Below, piece by piece: positions 47,821 to 59,395 of a stretch of DNA of 64,000 bases. Positions within the stretch are counted from its first letter, which is position 1. Every line of letters begins with the position of its first letter. Origin of the DNA: Pyrrhosoma nymphula (taxonomy: Eukaryota; Arthropoda; Insecta; Odonata; Coenagrionidae); NCBI GenBank assembly GCA_963573305.1, contig OY754339.1, positions 9,533,941 through 9,597,940 on the forward strand, written 5' to 3'. Made by a program: the position numbers and the translations under genes. The notes below the pieces were generated by a model, which had not been told where the DNA came from, did not search any database, and saw only the letters and a list, made by a program, of their open reading frames with translations.

Positions 47821-49889
47821 ATTCCTCCCCGACTACGTGCATTCTTCTCGTGCATGGCCGTGTTGCCTTACAGGAATCTTTGCCTAACATTTAATGAGTG
47901 GTTTTTAGACTAACGATAGCTTAGTATTCATCCACATTTCTAATTTCTTCTTCACATTAATTCAACAAAATGTGCCATTTTCAAGGCTGAAACTATTGTC
48001 AAAAATTAAATATTTAAGTGTGGAAGAAATTTTTAAATATTTATATGGACTACATAACAAATAACATTACACCTGGACAGAATCTAAATGTAAATGATGG
48101 TGAGAATTCTGCAACATATTGTTAAATAATTTACAATTTTATGATAATGTTAACATTCATAAAACCTAATGCATGTTCATGGAAGTACACATATCTTACC
48201 ATACCCTTCTTCATTTAGGTACGTTATGACCTTGGTACTGTATCCTTTCTCATTCCTATTCACAGAACCACTCCCTGTACGTCACCAGATATATTAGACC
48301 TCAAGACCCTTAAGCCTATATGGTAATATTTGGCATTGGACAGTTGAAAAGAGCGCCATCTCGCAGTTTATCTTTTGTTTGTATGCCATTCATCGGTATT
48401 CAGGCGTCTGTCTTATTGCAAGTCCAATATCGAGGAATATTCCTTTGCCAAATGGCTTCCGTTTGGAACCAACTCTTTTCCTCGTATTTCGAGAAAATGG
48501 TTCTGAATACTGCCATGCGGCTGTTTTATTATTGATGTATGTGATTTCTTCTGCTTGGAAATAAATATATTGCCTTTCTGCCAAGAAGCAGTTATTACTT
48601 TCCCCAAAACTACTGTCATCCTCCCTAAATTGATGTTTTTAAGGAAGAAAACTGAATAACCCTGTGTATCGTTTTGAATTTCGTCACAAAAAATAATGAA
48701 AAACACTATACTAGCAAACTTTTCTATATCCTGCTAATTATATTTAGATTATAGATTGCTAATAGACTAAATGATTAAATCGCATTTTTAATTTCAATTT
48801 GTTAAAATTTAAAGTAAATTTATACAGTGTAAAAAGTCTGGATGCATTTGCCTTCTAATTTTACTGTTGCCAATATTAGCGTTATTCTTTAATCTTGAGG
48901 TTTAATGATAATGCTATTATTGACAACAGTAAAACTAGAAATTATTACCTCCTCAATGTTTTGTTCTACTTGTCACATTTCTACAGTTTCTTAGCTGCGA
49001 AAACTTTCTGTTCACTGACCACCCAGCGGAATTTATTTTTAAGCAGCCCAATCGTATTCTGTTTCTTGCCTGTGCATATAATCTTTCCGCCATCACTGAT
49101 TTTTATTTTTTAAACAGTCAACTCAGTGTGAGAGCAAATATTCACTAAAAAAACCTAAATATTAGTTATTTTCTATTATAATTAAATGAATACCTATCAT
49201 CGACTTTTTAATGTAAGGAAACGCAAAGTAAAATGTTTGTCAGTAGTTTCGAAATTATAACTGCTATGTGTGGAAAGTTAGAGCAGAAAATCATTTTACT
49301 TAACTGATATTTCAACCAGAACATTCTAACTTTTTAGATAACTTGACGCTCCGATCAACACACCCAACTGAAATTCGGATTTGAATTAAAATTAAAGGAA
49401 AATGATTTGGTGTTGTGAATGAAGGTTTCTCGGGTGTCCAACGGATTTGAAGCTCAATATGTGCCGACTTTTAGAAGTACGGCCATCTCTTCGAATTTTC
49501 GGCAGATATGGAGTTTCTAACCCGATGGGACACCCTTCATTAATACCATTTGCCTAGAAAAAAACAGTTCATTCATTGATGTAATTATGTTGAATTTATG
49601 ATTTAACCATGAAATGGGACGAGTGTTGTATAACTTGAGTGGAATCACCCCGTGCGCCACACCCGGGAAATGGGTTGCATGGTACTTCGTAGATGTAACG
49701 GTTTATTTCAACACACTGGTTGTATGTCTCATACCCATGGGCGTGACTGCGTCCAATTTTCGTTTGTGTCACCTTCGTTAGGAATTATTTTCACGACGCT
49801 GCTTCTCGTGTCATACTCCAGAAATCAACTTGAAAGAATCGCAACAATATTTTCGTATCCGCTTACAAATTTTTCTTGGAACTCTCATT
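47821..49889. other. AT-rich non-coding stretch
   Basis: Nothing recognised. Confidence 0.55.
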
Positions 49890-50390
49890 TTAACCCTGCG
49901 ATGGGCGCGCCAAATTCACTCCCACGAGTGGGCGCGCCGCGGCAATGTTACCGCAAAATTAAATTGAATTCCTATATTTAAGGGCAAGATAATTTACTAA
50001 TATAAAAGGCTGATAAAGTTGTTATAGTTACATTTTTTATTGTTTGACACTGAATGTACATTGTTAATCATCTTAGTTCATATCTAGGTACTGTTCATCT
50101 TCCCATTTCATACGTTGTCTCATGACGACAATGCCTCCTAAATATATTATTTTTACATCACTGGCACATAATTTTTGACCTGCTCTTCTTATGCCACCTG
50201 CAAACATGGCATATTACTGGTTTAGGTGCTTCAGGAACCGGTTCCTTGTTCTTATATTTTCCTAAAATTTCTTTTATATCTTTAGTCAAACATCAAACTC
50301 TCTTCGATGTCACACAGCTACTGAAGCGTCCGGTGGATAATTGATCCGGATGTCGGAGATACTCCCTCTTATCATGAAAAATGAATACCT
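49890..50390 (-). mobile_element. piggyBac-like transposon 3' end with transposase C-terminal remnant
   Basis: A TTAA (49890-49893) is followed by CCCTGCGATGGGCGCGCC (49894-49911), a typical piggyBac-type terminus: TTAA target plus CCC start. A second GTGGGCGCGCC block at about 49929-49939 forms a subterminal repeat. The minus strand then encodes a decayed transposase C-terminus: DQLSTGRFSSCVTSKR near 50330-50365, then PKPVICHVCRWHKKSRSK and CQ-stop-CKNN, then HCRHETTYEM. The spaced Cys/His pairs (C..C ... C..C ... HC) match the zinc-binding C-terminal domain of piggyBac transposases, which reads dimer ends. Stops interrupt it and the catalytic DDD core is absent. The opposite terminus was not found nearby, so this is a truncated copy. 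Confidence 0.72.
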
Positions 50391-51330
50391 GGAAACACAT
50401 ACATTAAATACAAACGGTACCAAATGGAGAGCTCAGAAACTAAAAGATGCGGCAATTTGCCGCAGGCGACTCAGACTTCAATGCGTTAACTCTGACTTTT
50501 GACTCTCTCTGCAATTTGTTAACTATGACTTCGATGCGGTCCCAGACCTTAGTCTCACCTTAAATTTAGACGGATCTAGCACGCAAAGTCTCCCTCCATA
50601 TCTTTCCATGCCTCACAGTTCCCTGATTTCGTCTTCGCAGACCACTCCAACTCGCCTCCGCATCTTAAAACAAATCCACTCCCCCACGCTGCTCCTTCTT
50701 GGCTCGCTCAAACCTTCATCTTTTCTTTCATTTGACTCATTTCTCCTCCTTCTCGCTGTCCCTCGAAACTGAACAATCCTTCCCTCTCCTTCGACCCCGC
50801 AAGCTGTGCGTGGAAGAAGTGCTTGAAACTCGGGGGAGAACGCGAGAATGGATGTAAAGGGAAAGAGGAAGGAAGGGAATCTTAACTTCCTCAGCGCCCC
50901 TCGGAAGCTTCCTTGGTCCGTCTGTTCCTTCCTCCTCTCCTCCTTACCCACCGCACCACGCTTCCTCGCCACTCTTTTGTTCTTGTGCGTGTTATTCGCT
51001 GCATCTTCTCTGCTCCTCCCTTGGCCACGCCCCCACTCGAACGCTTTAAAGGTGAGGTGTCCTTCAGCGACAATTCTCGTGACACGCGCAAGCAAACTCT
51101 GCCAGAAATATGTTTGTTAAAAAAAGAACTCGAGGCAGGAGAAGAAAAGCCATTCAGTTCACCTCAAGTGCCCGTCTTACCTCTGAGCTCCACCTCTAAC
51201 ACAATGGTGCTCCACCGTGCATTCCCATCTTTGGAAAAGTACATGAATGCCACGGCCATCCCTGGGTGTCATACTTTATAAATATTTATTCGAACACGCC
51301 CACTCGCATAAGTGCGTGTATTCTCACGAC
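50391..51330. other. GC-richer, pyrimidine-skewed island
   Basis: C+T-rich plus strand from about 50560 to 51060, with several CpGs. A 160-codon minus frame (50613-51095) overlaps plus frames of 90 and 122 codons, all of biased composition. No family recognised. A CpG-containing promoter region is possible but unsupported. Confidence 0.4.
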
Positions 51331-53120
51331 GTGTTCAGATTTTTCCCGAGCGTTTTATTTTCGGAATTGTTTTTTTTTTGTTCTCCTCGTCGTCTTGGCA
51401 ATGACGCCAAAAAAAACTCCCCGAGGTTGACTCTCTCCCCCCAAACTCCTGTTGTCTCGACTTCATTAGAAGGAGGGTGGTGTCTGGCTCCGGATTTGTG
51501 GTCGGAACTCTAAAAGTCATTCATTATCCACGCTTTTTAAGTTCCATCATTTTTCATAGCCGGTCCCCATGCGATACTATTCCAGGCATTTTATAAATTG
51601 TAACTTAATTGTATTGTTTTTGTTGAACGCTTGCGCAAAATGAATTTGGCAGTACGGATATACTGTCTTTGCATTTATTGTTAGCATAGTCTAATGTCGC
51701 CTCAAAGTTGATGAAACGCATGATGGAAATATAGTTGTCCGTGTCATATGCTTTGTAAAGCCGAAATGTTGATGTCAAAATCGGTCCACAGGATATGATT
51801 TCCCTTAACCATCTGAAAACGATATTTGGAACAATGGTAAAAAATATGTTTTATCTAAATATCTGAGATTTATATGTACACAACGTTTTTGGTGAAGAAA
51901 GGGGAGCTGTTACTAAACGGTTTTCCTTGAGTGCATTTTCAAAAATGCATACTCCCGCGCCATGTTTCAGATAGCGAAGACCCTGCATGTAAAGCTCTAG
52001 ACTTAGAAATTATCGACAATGAAACCAAAACAGACATATCCAGTACATGAGGGGAATAATGACGAGAATAATGTTTCTATGAGAAAAAAATGTTTTCCAA
52101 GCATTTAAGCGAGCTTTAGCCATGTGATAAAATCCATTGTGATGTTTTATATTATACTTCAATGTTGCAATGCCTCATACTTTCCCACATTGCCTCGGTC
52201 ATGGGCATTCATTGAGAAGAATCGTTGTCCGTGCTTTTATAATGTAGAGCTTTACGTACACAGGAGCTCGCTTGCCATCTTTTTGCGCACATCTGAATCA
52301 CTACGCCTTGAGGATTAATCCTGCGTACGTACGCGTAGCCATTTATATAGTTGGTTATCCAGTTGTGATACCTTCTTTTTGCTAAAGCCTTTGTCTTGCG
52401 GTAATTATTTTCGTAAATTTACGCATGAAATTCTTAATATTGAAGCTAGCAGAAAAACCAATGGTCGAGTTTCGTCAATAATTCAATTACTTATCTAATT
52501 TATGGAAACTCACAGAATGTTGGCACGCGCATGCGTAGTCTGTTTCCATGAGTAATCATGAATTATTTATAAATTAATTTACGAAAAACATTACCGTGAG
52601 ACAACGGGTTAAAGATACACGATTTAAATGGCGTTCCCAGAGTGAAAGCACTCTCTATGCTCCAATGGGTTGAATAGGTCGTTCTATATTTTCACACTTT
52701 TGGTTGAAATACACAATTAGAATAACGTGCTGAATATATAAATATGTTTTGGATCGTCTCGTTGTTTGTAGAAACAAACAGTGTCTCTGTATGTATGTTC
52801 ATTGTTTATTGAAAATAAAAGCTAAAAATCAATTGACCCTGCATTTTCTGACTAACATGCTTGCGACGGAATTCTACGAAATTATTCGAACTGAAGAATC
52901 GACTGTCGCGTTCCATAAAGAAGTTGGTAAACCACTCACACTACGTCATCCTGTCCTCTTGAAGGATTTTCTCTCGATATATTTGGCAAAGAGATGTTGG
53001 AGCTTAAAAAAAATTAAAAAACTTTTCTTAGCATTTCTGCCATATTTTCAAACAGTTTTTAAAAACTAATTCTGACTGTGATACATACAACCTACTCACG
53101 TTTTTCTGTTCCCCCCTAAC
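51331..53120. other. AT-rich non-coding stretch
   Basis: No gene recognised. The 106-codon frame at 52749-53069 has no motif I know. Confidence 0.5.
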
Positions 53121-53170
53121 GCCCTTTATTTAATACATACCTTTATTTAATACATACCTTTTTATTTAAT
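53121..53170. repeat. Short minisatellite
   Basis: About three head-to-tail copies of a 17-bp unit CTTTATTTAATACATAC, the last incomplete. Confidence 0.75.
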
Positions 53171-53468
53171 TCTTTGCCTGGCTAAATCAGCGAAATAAAG
53201 TCTGAGACTTATTTTCAACATAAATTACCCTTTACTATATTAAATGAATTGCTCAATATTCAATTTTACAATAATTACATGCAGTTAATATATGAATCAT
53301 ATCCCAGTTAAATCTCTGTTCACAAAATGTAGTGGGCATGAAAGCTTAATGATTATAGTTCCCTTTGAAGTCACTTTTCCTTTTCCCCCCTTCTCTCTTC
53401 ATCAATCAGCCTAAAATTTTAAATCAACACATTACACAAATATATATATATATTCTGTATCCGTCTAT

Positions 53469-53501
53469 CTTTGAGAAAGGTTCTAGAGCAACCGAAATAT
53501 C
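53469..53501 (+). ncRNA. Hairpin-GAAA module, single-arm copy
   Basis: CTTTGAGAAA (53469-53478), stem GGTT/AACC around CTAGAGC (53479-53493), then GAAATATC. The following sequence (GTGTGAGTGTTCTTTTTTA, then CCACCTGTGGCA) is a diverged version of the right arm of palindrome A. The stem differs from the arms of A and B yet still pairs, which supports a conserved structure. The core is not a canonical hammerhead. Confidence 0.45.
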
Positions 53502-53565
53502 AACTTATAGTGTGAGTGTTCTTTTTTATGTGTTTATATTTCATTCCGCCCCACCTGTGGCATAG

Positions 53566-53627
<62 letters not shown>

Positions 53628-53788
53628 AAATGCCAAGAGGGTGGCCGATAAAAAATATACACACGGAAAAAAGAACACTTACACATAAAAACTTCCGATA
53701 TTTCGGTGAAGATCAGCTCCACCTTTCTCAAGGTTTAAAGTAGGAATTAAAAGTAGCATTAAAGTAAAGTAGCATTCCTACTTTAAAC

Positions 53789-53824
53789 CTTGAGAAAGGT
53801 GGAGCTGATCTTCACCGAAATATC
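53789..53824. ncRNA. Hairpin-GAAA module in palindrome A
   Basis: CTTGAGAAA (53789-53797), 7-bp stem GGTGGAG/CTTCACC (with one G-U pair as RNA) around CTGAT (53798-53816), then GAAATATCGG. The perfect palindrome places the same module on the minus strand of the left arm. Palindrome B has the same stem with loop CTAGA. Not a canonical hammerhead. Confidence 0.45.
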
Positions 53825-53926
53825 GGAAGTTTTTATGTGTAAGTGTTCTTTTTTCCGTGTGTATATTTTTTATCGGCCACCCTCTTGGCATTTTGTATAT
53901 TTATCACCCGAGTGATTCTCCTGGAA

Positions 53927-54013
<87 letters not shown>

Positions 54014-54287
54014 TATGCCAAGAGGGTGGCCGATAAAAAATATACACACGGAAAAAAGAACACTTACACATAAAAATTTTCGATATTTCGGTGAAGTCTA
54101 GCTCCACCTTTCTCAAGGTTTAAGGTAGGAAACACCTTCCTACCTTACACCTTGAGAAAGGTGGAGCTAGACTTCACCGAAATATCGAAAATTTTTATGT
54201 GTAAGTGTTCTTTTTTCCGTGTGTATATTTTTTATCGGCCACCCTCTTGGCATACTGTATATTTATCACCCGAGTGATTTTCCTGGA

Positions 54288-54340
<53 letters not shown>

Positions 54341-54341
<1 letters not shown>

Positions 54342-54850
54342 TACGACACAGGTGAAGTGATAGTTCCCTCGGATGGCTTCTTGTGTCTTACACGACGCAG
54401 TGGCGTCGATGGGCTCCCGCTATTTCCTGGTTGAGCAGACAGGTAGTCTCGCCTCTCTTAAACCGCTGTCCAGATTAATTGGCTATCGGAATGTACCCTC
54501 GTGAATTTATTCTAATTATTTACGTGAAATAAGTTATAAAAGGAGTGCTTCGTCTCTCTTTAACTTTCTCGTCGCGGGACATTTTTCCTTGCGCGTCTTG
54601 CTATTTCAGAGGGCACTCATGATTTCGACTAACTCCCATTGTTACCTCCCCCTTCTCCTTTCCCCGACTTCTCCTCACGTGCACCCGTAAACCCCACGCT
54701 ATAGGCTTCCCTGTCACCTAGGCGATTTTGCTTGTTTATTTAAGTATATTGTTCCCCCCTTCCACCGGGAGTGCAAAGCGAAGTAGAAATGCCCAAAATG
54801 GCTGACTTAGATTGTTAATTTTGTGCCTTATACACCACGTGGCGAGATCG
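54341..54850. other. Non-coding stretch, GC-richer
   Basis: No gene recognised. A TTATAAAAGG string lies near 54533 and CpGs are scattered. It precedes the direct repeat that flanks the LINE. Confidence 0.45.
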
Positions 54851-54959
54851 CCCTCAACATGGCGGTTTCACCGTTATGTTACACGACCCAATGAAATAAA
54901 GGTTTTTAATTCGCTTTGACATATTTCATTGAAACATTTTGAAAAAGAGAATTGTTATC
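54851..54959. repeat. 109-bp direct repeat, left copy
   Basis: Starts CCCTCAACATGGCGGTTTCA and ends GAGAATTGTTATC, directly abutting the LINE 3' tail. It matches 57225-57333 at all but three positions. Because the copies abut both ends of the LINE exactly, I read them as an unusually long target-site duplication. It contains an AATAAA string. Confidence 0.9.
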
Positions 54960-57224
54960 TTCTTCTTCTTTCTCAAGTCCCCTTTTGCTGTTAGGCGTCG
55001 GGGTCCCTCAGCCACTTTCCAAATTCTTTCCTGTTTTGAGCGAGACGCTTCAACTCATTCAGGCTCTTTCCGCGCCTGACTGCCAATCTCTCTCTCCACA
55101 TATATATTCCTCCCATTCCATCCTTGGTCGTCCTCGCCTTCCCTCTGGTCTTGCCTCCATCACCTCTCTCTTGGCTTCCTTTCCTCATTCATCCTAACCA
55201 CATGACCATCTACCATCTTAAAGTTTTTCTTTCCGTCGACTCCACTATTGGGTCTTGCTGGAATTGGGCTCTGATTGTATAGTGTTTCTCACTCGATCTC
55301 TTCTAGTGCGTCCTGGTGCTCGTCTTAAATACCTCATTTCACAGCTTTGGAATCTGCTCCTATGTTTATCTAGTAGGGTTAAGCTCTCCGTTCCGTATAC
55401 CAATACCGGCTGGAAAATGGTTTTATATACTCTCATCTTTGTCTTTTCTGATATTTCCCTCTTTCCCACAAATGATTTACTAATCTGATAGTATACCTGG
55501 TTTTCTTTATGTATTCTGTGGTTCACTTCGGTGTCTGGCCTTCCATCATTAGTAATTAGTGTTACCAGGTATTCGAACTTGTCAACCTGTTCTAGTTCTT
55601 GCTCTTGCCCACGATATGTTCAGGCTTTCCTGTACCTTATTTTTCGACACTATCATAACCTTGCTTTTCCCCACATTCATTCTCATTCCATGGTCTCTAA
55701 TTGCATTAGCCCATTCTTCCACTGCTGTTTGCAAATCTCTCTTATTCTTGGCAATCAGTACAATGTCATCTGCATATATCAGTGACTGTACATAAACAGG
55801 CCTTAACCTATAGTTTCCTATCTTGCACCTTGGTGTTCTTCTTTTGCATTGTTTATGTATCTGGTCCATCAGAATGATTAATAGTAGAGGACTGAGGCTG
55901 TCTCCTTGTTTGACACCTTTCCTCATATCAAATTCTGCTGACGTTTTTCCAGCTATTCTAGCAACTCCTTTCACATTTATGTAAAGGCTTTTGATTCTTT
56001 CGGTTAGGTCTACGGATACCCCTATTTTTTTAGTGCTTCCCATAGGTTGCGCCTTGGCACTGTATCGAAAGCTGCCTGTAAATCTAAAAAGGCTAGGCAG
56101 ACTGATGAATTTCTGTTGATATATTTGTCCATCACTTGGCGCACTGTAAAAATGTGATCCTGGGTTTGGCGATTTTTCCTGAAGGCACATTGTTCCTCCT
56201 CTAGTTCTTTCTCAACCTCATTTCTGAGTCTTATTTCAAGAATTCTAGTATATACCTTCAAAGCGACGGAAGATAGACATATGGGCCTATAGTTGCTGCA
56301 TTGGGTAGTATTTCCTTTCTTGTAGATTGGTGCTAAAATATTCAGTTCCCAATCCGTTGGGATCTTTTTCTCTGTCCATGCTCTTCTGCATATCTCCCAC
56401 ATCAAATCAACCACTGCATTTCCTCCAAACTTAATCATTTCCGGCGCCAGGTCATCAGCGCCTGCTGCTTTACCCAGTTTTATCTTTTGTATTGCTTCCT
56501 CCACTTCGGCATGTGTTATTTCTTCTCCGTTTCCTCCTTCTCTTTGTCTTTGGGGGTTTGGTTCAGCTTCCACTTCCGTTATTTCTAATTGCTCCTGGTG
56601 ACCAAAAGTTACAGCAAAGTGATTACGCCATACTGTCAGCACATCTTTCTCATCGGTAACTAACTTCCCTGTTTCATCTGTTACACTTCTAACTCTTTTT
56701 CCGAACTTTCCTTTTAGGCTTTTCACCGTTTGCCAAAACTTTCGTTGGTTATGATGATAGTTTTCTTCCACTTCATTATCAAACTCTTCCCAACATTCTT
56801 CTTTTGCTTGTCTTACTGCTTGCTTCGATTCATTTCTCTTCTGTACATACTTTCTCTAAGCCTCATCTGTTTTATCTCTAATCCAAGTTTGCCAGACAAC
56901 CTTTTTATCCTTAATTTTTCCTTTAACATGATCATTCCACCACTTTGTCCTTTTAGTCTCCGTCTTCACTATTTGCACTCCACAGATTTCTCTAGTTTTA
57001 TTTAATAGGATTTCTTTCAATATCCTCCAGCCTAGTTCCATTTGATCTTCCCCACTTTCAACCCTTGTTATTTCTTCCATTCTCTTTTGTAATTCTGCTG
57101 TTACTAGGTCTCGATATTCCATTTTCTTTTGTTCATCTCTAAGTGGTCCAACCTTTAACCTCTCATAAGGAGGATTCTTTCTAGTTTTAAGAGGGCGCAG
57201 CCACAGCTTCATGATTAGTAGTCA
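54960..57224 (-). pseudogene. 5'-truncated LINE with reverse transcriptase, recent copy
   Basis: On the minus strand, frame one runs from 57212: linker region ending IRDKTDEA, an in-frame TAG at 56858-56856, then on from 56771 with VRSVTDETGKLVTDEKDV, AAGADDLAPEMIKFGG, WELNILAPIYKKGN, NYRPICLSSVALKVYTRIL and VCLAFLDLQAAFDTVPRRNL. A missing A in an A run at 56025-56031 shifts frame. It resumes with IGVSVDLTERIKSLYINV, GVKQGDSLSPLLLIILMDQ and the catalytic YADD (55765-55776). Further frame changes occur near 55600 and 55190-55245, before a C-terminus ending LAQNRKEFGKWLRDPDA, with its stop at about 54988-54990. A very short 3' region ends in (GAA)n. The endonuclease domain is missing. Clade not assigned. 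The few lesions and 97%-identical flanks suggest a recent insertion. Confidence 0.88.
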
Positions 57225-57333
57225 CCCTCAACATGGCGGTTTCACCGTTATGTTACACGACCCAATGAAATAAAGGTTTTTAATTCGATATGACATATTT
57301 CATTGAAACATTTTGAAAAAGAGAATTTTTATC
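57225..57333. repeat. 109-bp direct repeat, right copy
   Basis: Partner of 54851-54959, abutting the truncated 5' end of the LINE. Differences are two substitutions in TTCGATATGAC versus TTCGCTTTGAC and one near the end. Confidence 0.9.
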
Positions 57334-59235
57334 CAGTTATTATATTATTCTTCTTTCATCAAACTTTTATGCGCTATTGTACGCATACGACACGAATACC
57401 TAAGTATATTTTAGTTAACCGCTGAATTAAGTACCGTGTTATCCGTAACAATGTGGTGTGAAAATAAATATAGTAGTTTGTTAATGACATTTTTGAGGAA
57501 ATTACAATTGAAATATATTTGTAATTCTGTAGCTTAATCACGACATTCAATAGTTCATAAGCCATGTAAGATTCCATTCCATTAATTCAACCATCACTTA
57601 CTTCTTTTCTTCAAGAATTTCTACATTAACTTTTTGAATTCTCGTTGACAAATGCATTAACTTCATGTATAATCTTATGTGCACATCTGCTGGTGCAAGA
57701 GAAGTGGTTGAAACGGAATAAAAATTGCAGAGACATGGTTGTGACTTGTCTTTTATAATGAGTGACATTTTTTTTCTTGGTTTTCCTTACGATTTTGATT
57801 GGCTTTATGATATTATAATATTCAATTTTGGGCGATCAGGTCATCAATGGAATTACGTAATATACTCATAATCTTGCAGCACTCGGCGTGTAAGTCAGGC
57901 GAAACTACTTGAGACGCTGCGGAAAACATTCTTTTCTTGTACCAAAACTCTTCCCATTCTGAATGGCTTAGCGGAAAGGAAAGATTTTAAAGGGGATGGG
58001 TCGTTCGGTGGGATCGTGTCATATTGCGTGTTTCGCAGTTGAGTCTTAAAGCAGAGGGAGCGTGCAACTCCGCAAAGTGCCTGAACGACTTTCTATCCTT
58101 GTAAAAGGAAAAAGAAAGATTCGTAGTTGTTGCAATCCAGCGGCAATACTTCGTGGTTTCATGGGGCGATGGAAAAGGTAATTTACGGGGAATGGGTAGA
58201 ATATGTGTACGTAAACCCTTGAGCCACTGCAGGGGTTGTTTGGACAAGATCCATTAAAATGTGGGGCATTGGGAAAATGAATAATGTGATGGAAAATTGA
58301 AATTTGTGTCAACGTAGTGTCTTAGGAACTGAACTGAACAGAGAGCTTAAATCCCCGATCCTCGCCGTGGAGGCGATGCGCGCCCATTTCCTAGCGCCAT
58401 AATTGCGTCAGTATCAAGCGGATTGCATATATTCCGGATTCCACTGGTCTTGGCAAACCTACTTCCTGCCGGAGAAATATGTGCGAAAATAAGCATTTTA
58501 AAATTTTCTTTTGTCTATAACCAAGTAATGGAAAGAGGGCATAGGAAGAGGGTTCTTCATTGAATGCGCCATACTTGAAGGTTAGTTACTCAAGATTAAA
58601 GAGTAAAAAGTACGGTAAAGATTACAATTATGTACATGTTTTATCCTCCATAAAATGTTTCTTGACATGTTGAAATCTCTCGGTCTTTCTTTTCCACGTT
58701 CCCGACACAACAAATCGTTTTGTTGTAGCGAGCAGTCACCCCTGGCTGATATACCGTCGGCGAACTGACTCGGCTGCCTTGCACCTTAGCATTCTTATAG
58801 CACTTGTAAACGATTCAAATCGCAGAACACTGATGTCAATATGGTGCTACAAAATGAGCACGACTTAAGCGCATGATCAGCTGTGTACTCTGATGTCTTA
58901 TGTCATCGTTTTTTTATTGTTGTAGTCACTTAAAGGACATAGAGAGAAGACATTTTTGCGTAACAATATTATAACTGACGTGTCAAACTCGCAATATTTG
59001 AATTTTTATAGTAGGTATCTTAGCTTGGCGCGTAGCCTTCTAGTATCTAGTGGCTGCCAACATAGTTCTTCCAGGATGAAAAAACATGACGTGGGATGGA
59101 ATGAAATGAGATATAATGATAAAATATCCAAGACTGAGGTTTGCTCGTGCCTTCAATACCAATGTATTTTATAGTTCATTTTATTTTTAATTAAATTATT
59201 TTTTTTTCAGAAGATGATAGGTATTGGCTAAAATA
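57334..59235. other. AT-rich non-coding stretch
   Basis: No gene recognised. A GC-richer patch at 57950-58450 has overlapping minus-strand frames without known motifs. Confidence 0.5.
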
Positions 59236-59395
59236 TACTATTCTCATCGGTGAGAAAGTTTTGAGCAAACGTGGGAATGCCATATCTACGTGCATTCATT
59301 CAAGTCAGCGAGGCTTGGCTTTTTTAGGAGATTCTTTCGGGGATGCAAGTAAATATTTGAGACCAATGGAAATTCAAGAAGAAGGGCGTTAGCCA
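59236..59395. repeat. Dispersed direct repeat, copy 1
   Basis: Shares with 60438-60595 GAAAGTTTTGAGC, GCGAGG followed by TTGGCTTTTTT or TTTGCCTTG, TTCTTTCGG.GATGCAA, TAAATATTTGAGACC and CTCAAGA or TTCAAGA. About 1.2 kb apart, same orientation. Likely an old segmental duplication or two copies of an unnamed repeat. Confidence 0.7.

Larger units (their letters stand above)
53435..54340. mobile_element. (TA)n tracts alternating with palindromic hairpin-GAAA elements
   Basis: Order: a short TA run (about 53440-53453); a single-arm copy (53465-53570); (TA)n 53571-53623; palindrome A with perfect 123-bp arms 53625-53747 and 53774-53896 and a 26-bp spacer; a tail with ATCACCCGAGTGAT; (TA)n about 53931-54010; palindrome B with about 126-bp arms 54006-54131 and 54137-54262, one mismatch near 54120, 5-bp spacer; the same tail; (TA)n about 54292-54336. 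Palindromes A and B are closely similar and share the tail, so palindrome plus tail plus (TA)n forms a repeating unit. Each arm carries a CTTGAGAAA-hairpin-GAAATATC module. No protein is encoded; open frames here are TA-repeat artefacts. Known biology: hammerhead-bearing Penelope-like elements have inverted terminal repeats. Membership here is inference. Confidence 0.7.

Noticed and set aside
50613..51095. 160-codon open frame on the minus strand
   Set aside because: Same composition effect in a C+T-rich island, with overlapping plus-strand frames and no recognisable domain.
52749..53069. 106-codon frame resembling a possible transposase fragment
   Set aside because: On reading through it I found no catalytic or DNA-binding motif and no flanking inverted repeats.
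53516..54434. Open frames containing long Tyr-Ile repeats
   Set aside because: These are translations of (TA)n microsatellites inside palindromic repeats.
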